Positions 25,201-36,355 of a DNA stretch of 64,000 bases are shown here, piece after piece. Source of the DNA: Symbiodinium natans. Lineage: Eukaryota; Sar; Dinophyceae; Suessiales; Symbiodiniaceae. A program made the translations under genes and the position numbers. Location of the stretch: positions 167,097 to 231,096 of the forward strand of contig CAJNDS010000097.1 in assembly GCA_905221605.1 (NCBI GenBank), in the 5' to 3' direction. The notes under the pieces are model-generated. The model saw only the letters and a list, made by a program, of their open reading frames with translations, made no database searches and was not told where the DNA came from. Every line of letters starts with the position of its first letter. Position 1 is the stretch's first letter.

Positions 25201-28200
25201 CTGGAGGAGCAGCTACAGCTGTTGGGCATGGGAAGTTGCAGTCAGGGAAAGTTCCTAAGCTCCTAAAGCTGCGCCCAAGTGCGATCCGAAAGCAGATAGG
25301 ACTCAGGAGAAATGGCATGTAGAAGTTGGAGCAGAAACATGTGCACGTGTATTGGAAGCACCCTTGCTCGCAGAGCGGACCTTATGAAAGACATCAGCCG
25401 GTATGCAACACAGATCGATGAGCTCATGCCACCGTTGTCACTTACGCCGACACAACTTGCGTTCCAGGTGCCCGTAGCAGGTGCAGATCCAGCTCCAGAT
25501 GGGCGCGCTTGGCGATGTCCCATACAGCTCCGCTCCCACTTGCACGTTGGAGTCGGTACCCTTCGAGAAATGAGCCAGGAAGAGGATGAGATGATGCGTA
25601 GGCTCTGCACGCTTTTAGGTCCAGATCGGAGCACGAAGAGCCCAAGTCCCGTCGAAGAGCCCAAGTCCCGTGGCTGCTGACCCTTCTCTGGGCCCAGCTT
25701 TCTTGCTATCGCGCAGCATCTTCAGATCGCAGTACAGAGCATAAAGTATGAGCGTGTAAGCTTCTGGATGTCAATGCAGTTCCACTGAAACTTCGACATG
25801 ACAGGACTGCCAGACCCCGAGCCCGCCAGCCCATGGTGGTGAGATCAGTTTTGACAGCCAGGACATGTAGCACTGTTGATCCATTCTCGCAACGACCGCA
25901 CGTTTTTTGTTTTTATGTTCTGAGCACAGCCTGTACTTTTCTGCATCTCTCTTAACTTCATCAACCATGTCGCAGACATTCTTGTCGCAAATAGCTGCGG
26001 ATTGGTGAGAGGCTTCCAGCATGAAATTGGGTTATCCGCAACCACTAAGCCACTAGTTGCCTCCGGAGGATCTTGATGCAGTGACCCCGCAGCACCTCCA
26101 GCGAGTCGACACGTACGAATACGACCTCGCATCGCCCGAGCAGGTGCGGTCAACAAAGTTCTGTCCTAGATCCACCATGGCTGCACTGACTTGGCAGTAT
26201 GCAGATCCCTGCAAAGCTTTAAGGCCACGTCGGAGCTGTGGCAAGGCAGCGGCTACGTCCCATGCCTTTCGGCTCTGAAAACAGCATTGTTGTATACTGT
26301 ATATCTGATGTTTGGAAGAGCCTTTTCTGGACAAGGCTATCCCGGACTTGCCTGGATGCCGGCACTTTGACTGGAATTGTGGCAAAATGTTGCAAAGCTT
26401 TGCCAGTGCCCTTTGCAACCGAGGCTACTGCTGCCAGCGAGCTCCAAGTGCAGAGCACACCAAGTCTTCAATATTTGCCGCAGGCAATAGCTGCTTGGAA
26501 AGAGTCGCAGAAGATGTTGATCTTGTGGTGCAGTTTTGTGTCCGTGCAAACAGGTGCATAGCACATGCTCACAGGGGGCCTATCAGCTGTTGTTGATGTA
26601 CTGTATAAGGCTTCTCCCGCCTTGGTTTATTACTGCGTCGGGTATCTGGCTCCGGAAAGCGGGGAGCAGATGATGCAGCCGGAGATCGGCTTCTCTGCCA
26701 GCCACGACTGCACCTTTGCTTGAGAGAACATCTCAGCTCTCGCACATGCATATGGTGCTTGCATATGCATTTCCTAGGTGGCAGCCAGGGCAACCCAACT
26801 AGCCAGCAGAACACTGCTCCCAGTCGGCATGGCTAATCATCCCGGAGTCTTGCAGTGGCAGTGCGCAAAGTGGCAATAGTTCAGAGCTTTCGAGAGGGCA
26901 TGCTGCAGGTCAGCGATGTCCGACAGGGTCAATCTCAAAACTCTCAGAAACGGCCAGCCCGACAGAAAGAGCCACAGCCAAAGGTTCTGGAGGCAAGGAC
27001 CACCTCAACTTCATCTGCGCAGCATCACTGGAAGCTGTAGTTGTGAGGCCGGCGAAGTTCGACGTGATGCCGATCCGCCAGGAGCGAGACATGGTGAAGA
27101 GCAGGAGGAAATCACTGCCGGGCATGAACAAAACCTTGGCAAGGTTCGACAGATACGCCTACAATCAAAGACGAGGAGCGCACCACAATCATGTTGCGGC
27201 CGCGTGCTTGGACCCGTTGAGCCGGCGAAGAAGCTAAGTTGCAGTCTTGCGTGGCCGGCATACTAAGGAACATCCCGAAGGACTCTTGATCACTGCTGAT
27301 GCAGTGAGCCATGTGGAAGCTCTGTCTAATATCTTGCTTGGCTCGATTCAGGACACTACTCGGGAGACTCTGATGGAGTTACTGGACAGTTTAGGTGCGG
27401 AAGACAGTCTTCAGAACCATATGGCTTTTTGCTGCGTGCCCTGAGCCCTGTAGGTTATGCAAGGATGTATGACTTTCTCTATTTGCCGCGGGACTTCAAG
27501 GCCTAGCTGTGGGCTGTGATAGGTGAATGCGCAAACTTCGCGAACGTCAGGATAATTTCGCGATTTATGGCTATGCTTTCGTGAACTTTGTCAGCCACCA
27601 GGAGGCTTCGAAGGCTCTGTCGAAGGGGTAGGACCAGGCTATGGCTTCTCTGAATTTGTTTCTTCGCAGGCCAGGCAGATCCTCGATGGTTTCGCCAGCT
27701 GGCGCACGACTGATGCTTGGTGGAAAAGGTAATATGGCAGTATTATGGCAGCCTATACCTACAAGAAGTAAGAAGATGTCAGACACCATTTTCTTGCCCT
27801 TGCAATGGCCTCCACACGTCTTTTTGAAAGGAGAGCGAAACAGCACCCTGTGAGGCTGGGGTAACGTGTGTATGGCAGTTAGGCCTTGCTGAGACGCAGA
27901 AGAACAAATTGGAAGGCGCACTGGGGCCATCCTCTGCAAGGCTATGCAGCTCACGTAGAACGGTACAGGACTCTTCTGCAGAAGTTCACTTGCAATGGGC
28001 CGCACGAGCCTTCTTTCATCCCTCAAGCTCTCTGGACTGTTGCAGGAATAGCCCAGTCATGTCCAGCCAGGTCTGCAGCTCGGAGCCTCTAAAGTTGTGG
28101 CTGCCGACATAGTGCCGAGATGTAGCGACAGGTCCCAGAAATGTGCCGACCGCTGGTCTTCAAAGATGGGCAGCCGGTAAGCTTTCCTGCGCCCACGATG

Positions 28201-31200
28201 CTTGGAGTACCAAAGTGCTTCGCATTTGCTTCGCTGCTCATGCGGCTCCTGGATGCTCCTGGGGTGTGCTTGCCTTGCCCCACAACACACACGAATCCCT
28301 TAGGAAACCCATTCGTCTTCCACGTCGGAAAGGCGTGTCTGCAAGGGCTTGTCCACGTCAGCATGTGTTCGGCGGGGCATCCAGCTAGCTAAAGATTCCA
28401 AAGGGTTTTGCTTGTCGTAGCCTTCAGGCTGGATTCTAGCGGGCCGGCGGCCGGAGCTCAGAGAGCTGCGAGAATGAAGTGCTGCCCCCCCGGCTTCAGT
28501 GCAGACATCGCACACATCGCAGCAGTAATAGCATGTCGTAGCATGTGGCAGGTACAGACAGTACAGGCTTGCCCGTCTGGCTCCGCCTCTTCCACCGCGC
28601 CTCAGAGCCAGGTTTTAACCCAGCTGCTGCATCGTTGAGGATACAGTACAGTGACATTTTCTCACGGACGACCACAGGCTTCTTGGGCCTTGGCAATTCG
28701 TTGGCACGCATTTGAGAGTTGGCAGGAAGGCAATGGTCCAATTCATGGTCGCCTCAGCGCAGTCGAAAACGTGCATGTCCAACGCTTTCACGGACAATTG
28801 CCATACAGTGGCCCTTTGGATGGTCACAGCAGTCGAGGCAACAGAAATGTTCGCCTCGGCCCTCTGCAAGAACTCTCTTTTTGCATTCGGTGCTGCAACT
28901 GTTGCGTTTGTACACATTGTACACGTGAATACGCACGTAGCTGTATGTCTGTATCATCGCGCAACCAGCTTATCGTGTGAACAAAGTGTGAAGGAAAATA
29001 GGATCAGAAAGGAACGCAAGATGGAGCACATGCAAGCACCACTGCATGGCGAATTCCTTTTATTTCAATGCCTGCGCCGCGCGCCGCTTCGAGGGCCATG
29101 TGCGGGGCTAGGGCCCGTACTTGCCCCGCGGAGGTGCTGCGCATCCGCTGCGCATCCGCTGCGCATTCCTTCAGCATCAGTTTCTCAGCCTTTCAGAGTC
29201 AGCTTTGTCAACTTATCATTCTGATCTGAGCTGCGGGTCTGGCAAAAGCCTACCCCTGCGGGGACACCCCAGCCAGTCAAAACTGTTTAGTCAACGTTCT
29301 AGCATGTTCTAGCATTCTAACTGCACGACATTTGCCTCCATCATGGGGATGACCGGGATGATGGATGCCAAGGTACAGTATGTGAAGAAACGAGAGCACA
29401 CCCACCAAGGTATCGTATGCATCATCATCATGTCATCCCTGGCGCAAGCACTGTCCCACATTAAAATCTCAGTTTGGCTGATGTGCGAGGGCGCAACAGC
29501 TCGGCACGAAGCAAGGCAAGCGTAACACAACATCAGTAGGTGGCAACAGTCTGTTACATGTCCCCAGATAGTTTCTTCAAGCTTGCCTTCGTTACCACGA
29601 ATAACGCCTTTCCAACAGCAGACAGTCAGTCGTAGCAAAGTGTATGTTTCGTGTAAAGCAAGGGTGCTGAATGTGCTGCGAGGCCACCAGAAATTTGCAT
29701 GAAAGTCTAGTTGTATTGTCGGATGTATCGTCGGCCTAAAGATTGACATGCAACTTTGTTGCCATGCAAGCTTACCTCGCAAGCTACTCCAGCAGCCTTT
29801 GGCATCACTTCTCATCTTTGAAGCATCGACCAGCCTGTAGACCTACAGGCAGTTGTCTGATGCAGATGAGATGTCAGTACGATGTACTGGCCTCGCGACT
29901 TGCAACGGTTTTGCGGAACCCTGTTCCACTTTCAGTCTTGCGCAGTTAACGAACTTTGTGTTTTGCAAAATGAAAGCTCAGCAAGCATGAAATAGACTTC
30001 CCTGCTGGCCTTCAGCCTAACTTTCTTATCCTAACAGGTGTCGGGGTCCCAGGCAGCGCTGGCAGCAGAAGAAGAAGCCGAGCGGAAGCTCAAGGTACTC
30101 GTAGGGTGAAGCCGATGCTGTGGAGATTCGGACCTAGATCCTAAACGTTCGTCCTAAAATGAAAGGAGCTCTCATCTGTGGTTCGCCGCAGCGACCAGCG
30201 CGAGCTCCCGGCAGCCACCTCCCCGGCACCTGAATCTCCCGCTGTGCTGCACTCCGTGCCTTCTGAGGTCGAGGGCTTCGGGGTGAGCTTGAAGGCTTGG
30301 GCTGCTGAGTGATGCTGAGAGAGCGCAGACTTTCTGTGTTCGAAGTTCGAAAAAGCACGCTGCGTGGAGGGGCGTCGGCTGGTCCTGAAGCCAGCCGTAA
30401 AGCCGCAGGAGGCATCATGATCGGCTTGGGGTGGCTTGGGGTGGCTTGGGGTCCTTTCGCGTCATGTCGCTGCCTGTGAGGCTTCGGAGCTCACAGACAA
30501 GTCCAAGACGAAGGGGCAAGCTTCCAAGGCAGGGCATGCTGCAATCTCGAGACTGTCTTTGGAGATTTGTGGTTGCTGCCAAGTTGCTGCGGTTGCTCCG
30601 GTTGCTGGTTGTTGTTGCTGGGCCTGTCCGCTCAGGAGCGGCGCACGTGGATGCACTTGTTGAATGTGGCCTGGCAGACACAAGCTGAAGCTTGACCGTT
30701 TGAGATCCAGTCAGATGCAATGGCCGCCGGACAAATTGCCCTTAAAGGCTCACAGGCCTCCGTCTGTGGTCGTTTGCTCATGGCTCCTTCTGTTGAATCC
30801 CCTTTCTCCTCCCTTCTCGGCCTTCTGCTGTCCTTTAGGCCCGTACCTTCGACCGAACTAGCACGTGTGTGCCAATGGGACAAAAGCGACAGTGCACCGT
30901 GCGTGCACAGTGATTTTTTTTATCTTAGAGGAGAGAGCCGGACTGTAGTCGGTTGAAACTTGTGCGCCACATCAACAATCCGGTCAGAATGCGCACAAAG
31001 GCATTGTCTCGCTTTTGTTTCAGTTACTCGGGTAGCATTGGGAGCACAAGGTCGGAGACATCCCAGAGCGCAGCCGCCACGTTTGCTGCGGCGAAGCATG
31101 TCGAAGTATGAAGCTGAACCCCTAAACCCCAAACCCCAAACCCCACACCCCAAACCCCAAACCCCAAACCCTAAACCCTAAACCCTAAACCCTAAACCCT

Positions 31201-33975
31201 AAACCCTAAACCCTAAACCCTAAACCCTAAACCCTGAATCAAAGCATCTTGCAGCTGAATGCGATGGCGTTTATCAGCACTCCGGCCAGGACTTCGCCTC
31301 GGTGGGAGAACCTCTCCAAGCCACTCGCTTTTTGAATTTAGGAAGCTTCTTAAGGGTTTAGGGTTTAGGGTTTAGGGTTGAGGGTTCTTATTAAGATCAG
31401 CTGCTCTTTTGGGCATCTCATGTGACCCTGAAGACAAGATTAATTACACAATATTCTGCTGAGACAGGGAGGCCACAGCCAGTAACAGCCGGTAACACCA
31501 AAAGACTTGGGCCAGAGAAAGAAGGCGCCAAGAGGCACCTGCCATCTTTTTTGTCCTCGCTGCTATCGCTAGTGTCGCTACTTGTAAAGAGCACATCTCA
31601 GAGCTGACAGTTGCTTCGAGGTCGGAGCAGCGCCAGCGCAGGGAAGGGCAGAAGGAGAGGAAGTGGTCCATGGCCCAGCGGGAGATTCAAGGAGATGCCC
31701 TCGCTTCTGCTCCATCCGTTGCCTTTCGCGTTGCCTTTCGAGTTTGAAGATTTTTGGACATTAGGCGGATCAACAACTCGAACTTTGCGATCCACCCGCA
31801 GCGTTTGAGTGCCGCTTAGCTCAGAAAGCACCTCGGCCCATCCTGTCCGTGACCTCGTGACACGTCGTGAGATTCGCAACTTGCCCACCTTTGTGGATAC
31901 GAACAAGCTTCGAGAAGCTATTGTCAAGCATCTTGGCGGAACTAGAGGAGTTCTTGGGAAGATGTTTCAGATGAGTCTCAGACGGCAGCGAGCCCTGAAG
32001 TTGACTGAACTTCTCTCAAAAGGCACCTCTCAAAAAGCCCGAGCAGTCCGGTGATAGCCTCGGCTCACAAGCGCTTCACAGAAACACAAGTGCCGTCGTT
32101 TAATAATTTAACTCCAACGAGCTTGGGAGGAGAGTGGACGGAAAGCCCGGCTGAAGTCTGCACAAGAGGCGATCGTCAAGGCCCCGAAGGGCACCTCCCA
32201 GCAAGGATGTCTGTTGATGCAGGGCAAACATGATCCGCAACAAACCAAAGTGTGTTTGCTAGGCCGGCCTCGTGAGAGACGATGAACGCCGCACTGAAGC
32301 GGGGGAACGCCGCTCCAAGGGCTATGGCTTCGTGACCTTCAAGGCTGATCCCCAAGTGCGCAGGTTTTGGGATCCTGGCGCGTGTGCTGAGATGTGAGGA
32401 CCACGATGCGGCCATGAAAGCACTGGAGTTCCTCAATGACAACCCGCCGCTTGCAGAGATCTATTGAGCCTAGTTAACATTATCTACCACTTGCCTCATC
32501 TCAGATCTGAGCTTCACAAGCATTCCGAATCTTCCCTGAGGACTGTGTTTGGAGGCAGCCGCCGACCAATAGTCGAGTTTGCCGTAGAGGACAAGAGGAA
32601 GCGCGTGGCTGAGGTACATCACTGCGATCGGCCACCGATGCGGCTGCCTTTGTCTAGTAGACGGGCTGAGGCTGCGAATGCAGGAAGAGCTGCGGCAGTT
32701 CCTGAGCGGAGATTATTCAGCTAGGCTCTTGTCGGGAAGCCTTACGATGCCCTTCGCTGCCATTTCCTTATAGGCTTAGAGGCCATGTTGAAGCCAAGCT
32801 TGCATCATGTATCCTACCAAATGCAGTGGGCTGTTGCTCAGGAGATTTGAGGAGAAGCTTAAGAAGAAAGGCGGCAGTACTGCCTGAAGCTTCTGTGATG
32901 CTGTGCAGTCTGAAGCTGGCATTTGCAGATCCACGCTGCATCATTAGCTATCGAGACTGAACCACTCCATGCTTCATGGGTCGTTCATGGGCATGGACCG
33001 TCAACTTTACGTTGGATTTCTGTTGAAGCTGACCGGGTGTGAGTGCGCTCAAGAAAATGGGGCAGGTTCGGCTGGTGAGGGCAATGCTCCGAAAGCGAAG
33101 GAAGGCGCGGCGAGCGCCGAAGCGAAGTCGGCCACCAGAAAGAGGAAGCTGCTGCCACTGCCACAATGCTGCACTGACGTCATGAGATAACGACTGAAGA
33201 CTTCCTGTGAGGAGGCGCGCGCAAGAAGGAGACGCGAATGCCAAGAAGGGCCGCGGGGCTCGTCAGCGAGAGAAGCGGCGCGCCCCGATCCCAGCCTCTG
33301 ACCCCACTCCATGTTACTCCATGTGGAGCTGTATCGATTGATCCTTTAAAGGCATATGCTTGCTTATGCTTTGCTTTCTTCTGCTTTATGCGACGCTCAC
33401 GAATGCCTTTTTGGATCCAACTGGTCTCCCATGCAAGGCGCTCAAGGCCGCAGCAGCGGAGCGCAGCGAGGCTGGCATTCCCAGAATTCTGCGAGAGCAG
33501 CTCATTCTCCTGTACCACCTTTCTCTTTCATTCTGATTATCGTGGTTTTTATGGTTAAGCTATGCCGGCCGTGTGACGAAAGTCGGGAAGTCGGCTCGAT
33601 GCAAATACCTGAAGTGTCCTGTCCTGGTAGGTCAAAGCCAAGAAGAAAGAACATCAACAGAGGATCCAGGCGCTTCGCTGTGTGTAGAACTCACTGTTTC
33701 ACGACCTCAGAGCAATTGTGGTTGCGTTGCAGACGATGGCTGCCCAAGAACGGAGAGCAGCCAGAACGAGGCCTCCAAGCAAGCGCTTGCGAATGCTTGT
33801 GCGACTCAGGGAAAAAGTGCATGAACAAGTGGGAATGTCCTTGAGGAAAGAGCGGCCCAGCAGCATTCCCGATGCGAGAGAATCAAAGCGTCCTCGCAAG
33901 CAGCGTGGCCGCAGGGGGAAGAAAGAAGAAAGGGACAACACGAAGCAGTGTAAGCACAAAGCACCAGCTGAGATG
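13287..33975 (+). CDS. NOP4/RBM28-type nucleolar multi-RRM protein, interrupted by nested genes
   Basis: NOP4/RBM28 proteins bind pre-rRNA and act in 60S ribosome assembly in the nucleolus. Exons appear in family order. RRM1 shows RNP2 VFVRGLPEGTT (about 13320), RNP1 KDYGIAKFHKEEE (about 14737) and its end LHGSDFNGSTLKI (about 14966). RRM2 has RNP2 GRLIVRNLSFDA (16464-), RNP1 HRGFAFVQYIEA (21910-21963), a helix SAAEKAVADLNG (22021-) and GRAVAVDWAVDA (22195-). Acidic tracts follow at 22878-22942 and 23217-23319. RRM3 has LSIFVRNVPFDAEEGDLKE (about 23504), VFRRFGR (23661-23681) and GSAFIKFAEA (about 23880). RRM4 has NFAIHPQRLS joined to IRNLPTFVDTNKLREA (31765-31810, 31872-), SKGYGFVTFKADP (about 32310), and then the family signature RRPIVEFAVEDKRK (about 32556). 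A basic tail ends near 33975. Two complete genes sit in its introns (16.9-21.65 and about 26.9-28.2 kb). The segment 15385-15730 may hold further exons. Confidence 0.75.
16949..21652 (+). CDS. TPR-repeat protein with C-terminal acyl-carrier domain
   Basis: Tandem TPR helices are visible from about 17040 (YLSEKYQELASGSSKEACDL), in exons near 17290, 17470, 17960 and 18020, and then in one long exon, about 19021-20310. That exon has repeats such as ANRVEEALTAAKRGITVCKE and HKDEALDLSLEFKETFEQQ, and a proline/glutamine-rich end. A carrier domain follows: exon 21224-about 21335 (VKEIALRITGADDGEIEADT, then PLMEAGLTSNS) and exon about 21530-21652 (LPGVQLPVTLVFDYPS, then MTELIMQ and a stop). The serine in GLTSNS is the expected phosphopantetheine site. 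Proteins of this TPR plus carrier type are common in dinoflagellates; their role is not established, though polyketide or fatty-acid carrier functions are plausible. The whole gene lies between the two halves of RRM2 of the NOP4/RBM28 gene. Confidence 0.75.
23143..23205. repeat. 9-10-bp minisatellite, about 6 units
   Basis: The unit is GAGAGTTTT with variants. It lies in the intron between acidic exons of the NOP4/RBM28 gene. Confidence 0.85.
24277..24500 (+). other. Possible NOP4/RBM28 linker exon
   Basis: From about 24280 one frame reads RRYLRASREGSLG. RBM28-type proteins carry a comparable R-x-L-x-L-A-x-E-G segment after RRM3, so this is probably the exon before RRM4. A second frame from 24421 (YEYLRGQRKQSDDDKAFPTI) also looks coding but I cannot place it. 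Confidence 0.35.
24964..25152 (+). CDS. Small ORF with signal-peptide-like start
   Basis: The 62-codon frame opens with MKAIYLGFSAALACLFLAWT and an ALATES cleavage-like site, a textbook hydrophobic signal sequence. Nothing after about residue 30 is recognisable. It may be the first exon of a secreted or plastid-directed protein nested in the same NOP4/RBM28 intron, or a chance frame. Confidence 0.3.
   Translation: MKAIYLGFSAALACLFLAWTALATESVMIPSSPHDVLGLHHSASSLPWHYMSAASHGRTGSP
25320..26220 (+). other. Unidentified coding-like exons upstream of the Mei2-like gene
   Basis: Three stretches read naturally on the + strand: RADLMKDISRYATQIDELMP (about 25378), MSQEEDEMMRRLCTLLGPDR (25571-) and HLQRVDTYEYDLASPEQVRS (about 26093). 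They may be 5' exons of the Mei2-like gene or of another gene. No family was recognised. Confidence 0.3.
26930..28210 (+). CDS. Mei2-like RRM protein
   Basis: The C-terminal RRM of Mei2-type RNA-binding proteins (PF04059) is spread over small exons: DTTRETLMELLDSLG (27352-), GYARMYDFLYLPRDFK (27454-27500, GC donor after AAG), DNFAIYGYAFVNFVSHQEA (27551-), HPLQGYAAHVERYR (about 27927), NSPVMSSQV (about 28050) and LVFKDGQPVSFPAPT (about 28155). This order, from a helix through a YDFLYLPRDF strand and a YAFVNFVSHQEA strand to a Q-G-x-x-x-H-V-x-R-Y-x-NSPVM tail, matches the family well. An upstream exon at about 26960-27165 reads KDHLNFICAASLEAVVV and is probably part of the same gene. Mei2 itself binds a meiotic RNA in fission yeast; the dinoflagellate role is unknown. 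The gene lies between RRM3 and RRM4 of NOP4/RBM28. Confidence 0.7.
28211..31118. other. Long intron-like region, no firm gene
   Basis: Some + strand stretches look coding, notably SQAALAAEEEAERKLK near 30050 (after a CTAACAG acceptor) and a segment near 30200. They could be linker exons of NOP4/RBM28. A 10-bp repeat (GCTTGGGGTG, three units) lies at about 30424-30453. Nothing else is recognisable. Confidence 0.4.
31119..31235. repeat. Interstitial telomere-type array, CCCTAAA strand
   Basis: It begins with degenerate CCCCAAA units and becomes perfect CCCTAAA repeats, about 16 units in all. TTTAGGG is the telomere repeat of dinoflagellates and plants. The window is not a chromosome end here, since coding exons lie on both sides. 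Confidence 0.95.
31353..31386. repeat. Short telomere-type array, TTTAGGG strand
   Basis: About four TTTAGGG units, opposite in strand to the array that ends at 31235. The two form an inverted pair around about 117 bp of unique sequence. Confidence 0.9.
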
Positions 33976-36355
33976 TGAGATGCTTTCACATGCGAGGGGT
34001 GGCGAGCTGCAAGATGACTTCGAGCTTCGAGCTTCTGCCTCGGACAAGGAAAGAGATTCTCATGTGGGACATATCCGACATGTTGGGCCCAGGCATTGGA
34101 GCGGTTCCGTAAAGGCAGGGTAGTGCTTGGTGAAAGCTCCGTTTGTCGTATTCCTGTCGCAACCCTGGAGGTGGAAAGCTGTAAGACTCTGATGAACGAA
34201 GTCTCACCCAAGTCCCCTGACTCTGGAGAGCCAGATCGGGTCCATGGGCGGTCGATGGACAGAGGGGGGGGGGTGTAGAGGCCGGAATGAGAGCAAGATT
34301 TGCCATGCGACCTGCCCGACCATGGTTAATGCATGCTGTTCTCCTTCTAGGCTTCTCAGCGAGCCGAGGGCAACAGCCCTTATTCAGCCTCAAATCGCGC
34401 ATAGTTGAAAGACATTGCGTCGACTCGATTCATGATCTGTCCAAGAAAGTTCATCCCACAAGTGTTGCACAGGCGGTGCTGCTCATGCAGTGTTGCTCAC
34501 TCAGTGTTGCTCACATGCCAGGATCCTTCCAATCTTGCTTGGGGAAGCAGCGCATCGCGACTCAAGGATGTTGATATGCCAGAGGCTCTCATCGAAATGC
34601 GGAATGATTGCCTCCTGTGGGTTATGTAGATCTCACTGTGGATGCTGCAGCTTGCAGAGCGGCACAATGCATGCCTTCCTGCCGCTATTCAGAGGCAGCT
34701 GCTCATCAAGCGCAGCAAGCCGAACTGCGGGCACAGGCTTATGCCAGCATAGTCCGGATCTTAAGCTGGGCACGGATGCGTCGGCTTGTTAATGACCACG
34801 TCAACATCTTTGCGAGGCACGCGTGAAATCGCGTGAACGACAGAACGACATGTTCCTTGACTGTGCTGGGAACATAGATTCCGTACTAAGGCCTGAACCC
34901 TCACGAAGCTGCAGCACAAAGCCCCCCGGTTTCTGGAGAAGGTGCGGAGTCTTAGGCCTTAGGGCCAGGTGCACATCCTTCCTGGCAGGCGGCCGACGCC
35001 CTGTCAAACGACGACCTGACCTTCAAGTCGCAGGACATCTCCAACAGCCTGCAGGACACATGTCGGCGGCAACTCGAGTGCTCGTCCTTTAGGAATCCAT
35101 GAGTTGCCAGGCTCTCACATCGGCAGCCGTCAAGGACCGGGTCTTGTTGGAGGTGGCTACGGCAAGAGGCCACTGACCACGCAAGCTGACACCTCCGCGA
35201 CGACTGGCAGGGAATGGTAGCTACAGTGTATCGCGTGACACGGCCTTTGTCTTGCCCCCCCCGCCCCCCCGCAAACCCCGTACTTTTTAAAGCTTAATGC
35301 GTTGGAATCGTTTCAAAAACCTTGCGAGCATTCTGTTTGCAACTGGAACGCCCCCCGCCCCCCCCGCCCCCCCTCCCAACCCCTTTGTTTAGAACTTCAT
35401 GCGCCCAGAGGAGAATTTGCATTCAGCGCATCAGAAGCTTTCCAAACCCGTCCAATAGCCCTCGAACCTTTTGCTTTCTCCCAAAGAATCGGGTTCTCGT
35501 TTTGGGACCCATGCCGGGAGGGATGGCGCAGGGATGGCACGGGAAGCTGGGAGGATTTTCGTTGAAGTACAAATTTAGTCAGTTTAGTGCTGGAATCGAT
35601 GTTTCCGTGATCAAAGGGCTGGGAAGCCGGGAGGATTTCGCTGATTTGTAGTGCAGTTTTAGAACTGGAATCCATGTTTCCATGAGCCGTGAGGACGGGG
35701 CCTGGGGGACGCGATGCGGCGCAAGTAGCGCGTCAATCGCGCGGGGATGGCGTGGGGAGCCGTGAGGACTTTCGTTGAACTGTACCAAATTGAGTCTCAG
35801 GATCTTACCAAGATACAGAGGCAAGACAGTCTTTCCCAGGGTAAAACCCATCAAAATACAGAGGCAATAGAGTTTCCTAATGCAACCGAGAACATTGACC
35901 AAATTATCGTGAATCCCATGAAGATTAGTAGGAGTACTATTCAAATACAGAAGCAATAGAGTGGAAAATGCCTATTAACATACAGAGGCAGTAGAGTTTT
36001 CCTAAGGGAAGACCAAGGAAATGGACAAAACAAGCACTTGCAAAAACAGAAAGACATCACGAACAAATCTCCACCCGTTGCGGGCTCAGTGGTTTAGGGC
36101 TTCCAGGACGGTTGTCAGGTTTGAGGCTTTTAGGGCTTCAGGGTTTGGAGGGGTCCGGAATGGCGGAGCGCTTGGTGGGCGTTTGGCGGGGTCTACACAA
36201 AGAACTCTTCCGCAGTGGAAAAATAGTGTATTGCGTAAGCTGGCATGCAGGTAAGGTGGTCTAGAGTCTAGTGCTGCTACGTAGCTAGAAGATGATAGAT
36301 ATTGGCAGGTGCAAAGATTGACAAGCCTGCGCCACAGGCGCAGCAATAGAAATGC
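33976..36355. other. Mostly non-coding stretch with short interspersed repeats
   Basis: One + strand stretch near 34988-35090 reads SNDDLTFKSQDISNSLQDT and looks coding, but is unidentified. A start near 34305 gives a signal-like peptide (MRPARPWLMHAVLLLGF) of doubtful value. The region from 35530 to 35760 holds imperfect repeats around GGAAGCCGGGAGGATTT. The stretch 35813-36003 has four copies of a motif like ATACAGAGGCAATAGAGTTT. Confidence 0.4.

Noticed and set aside
31809-31871. tRNA-like GCTTAGCTCAG box
   Set aside because: No matching T-arm or acceptor stem; it is the intron between two RRM4 exons.
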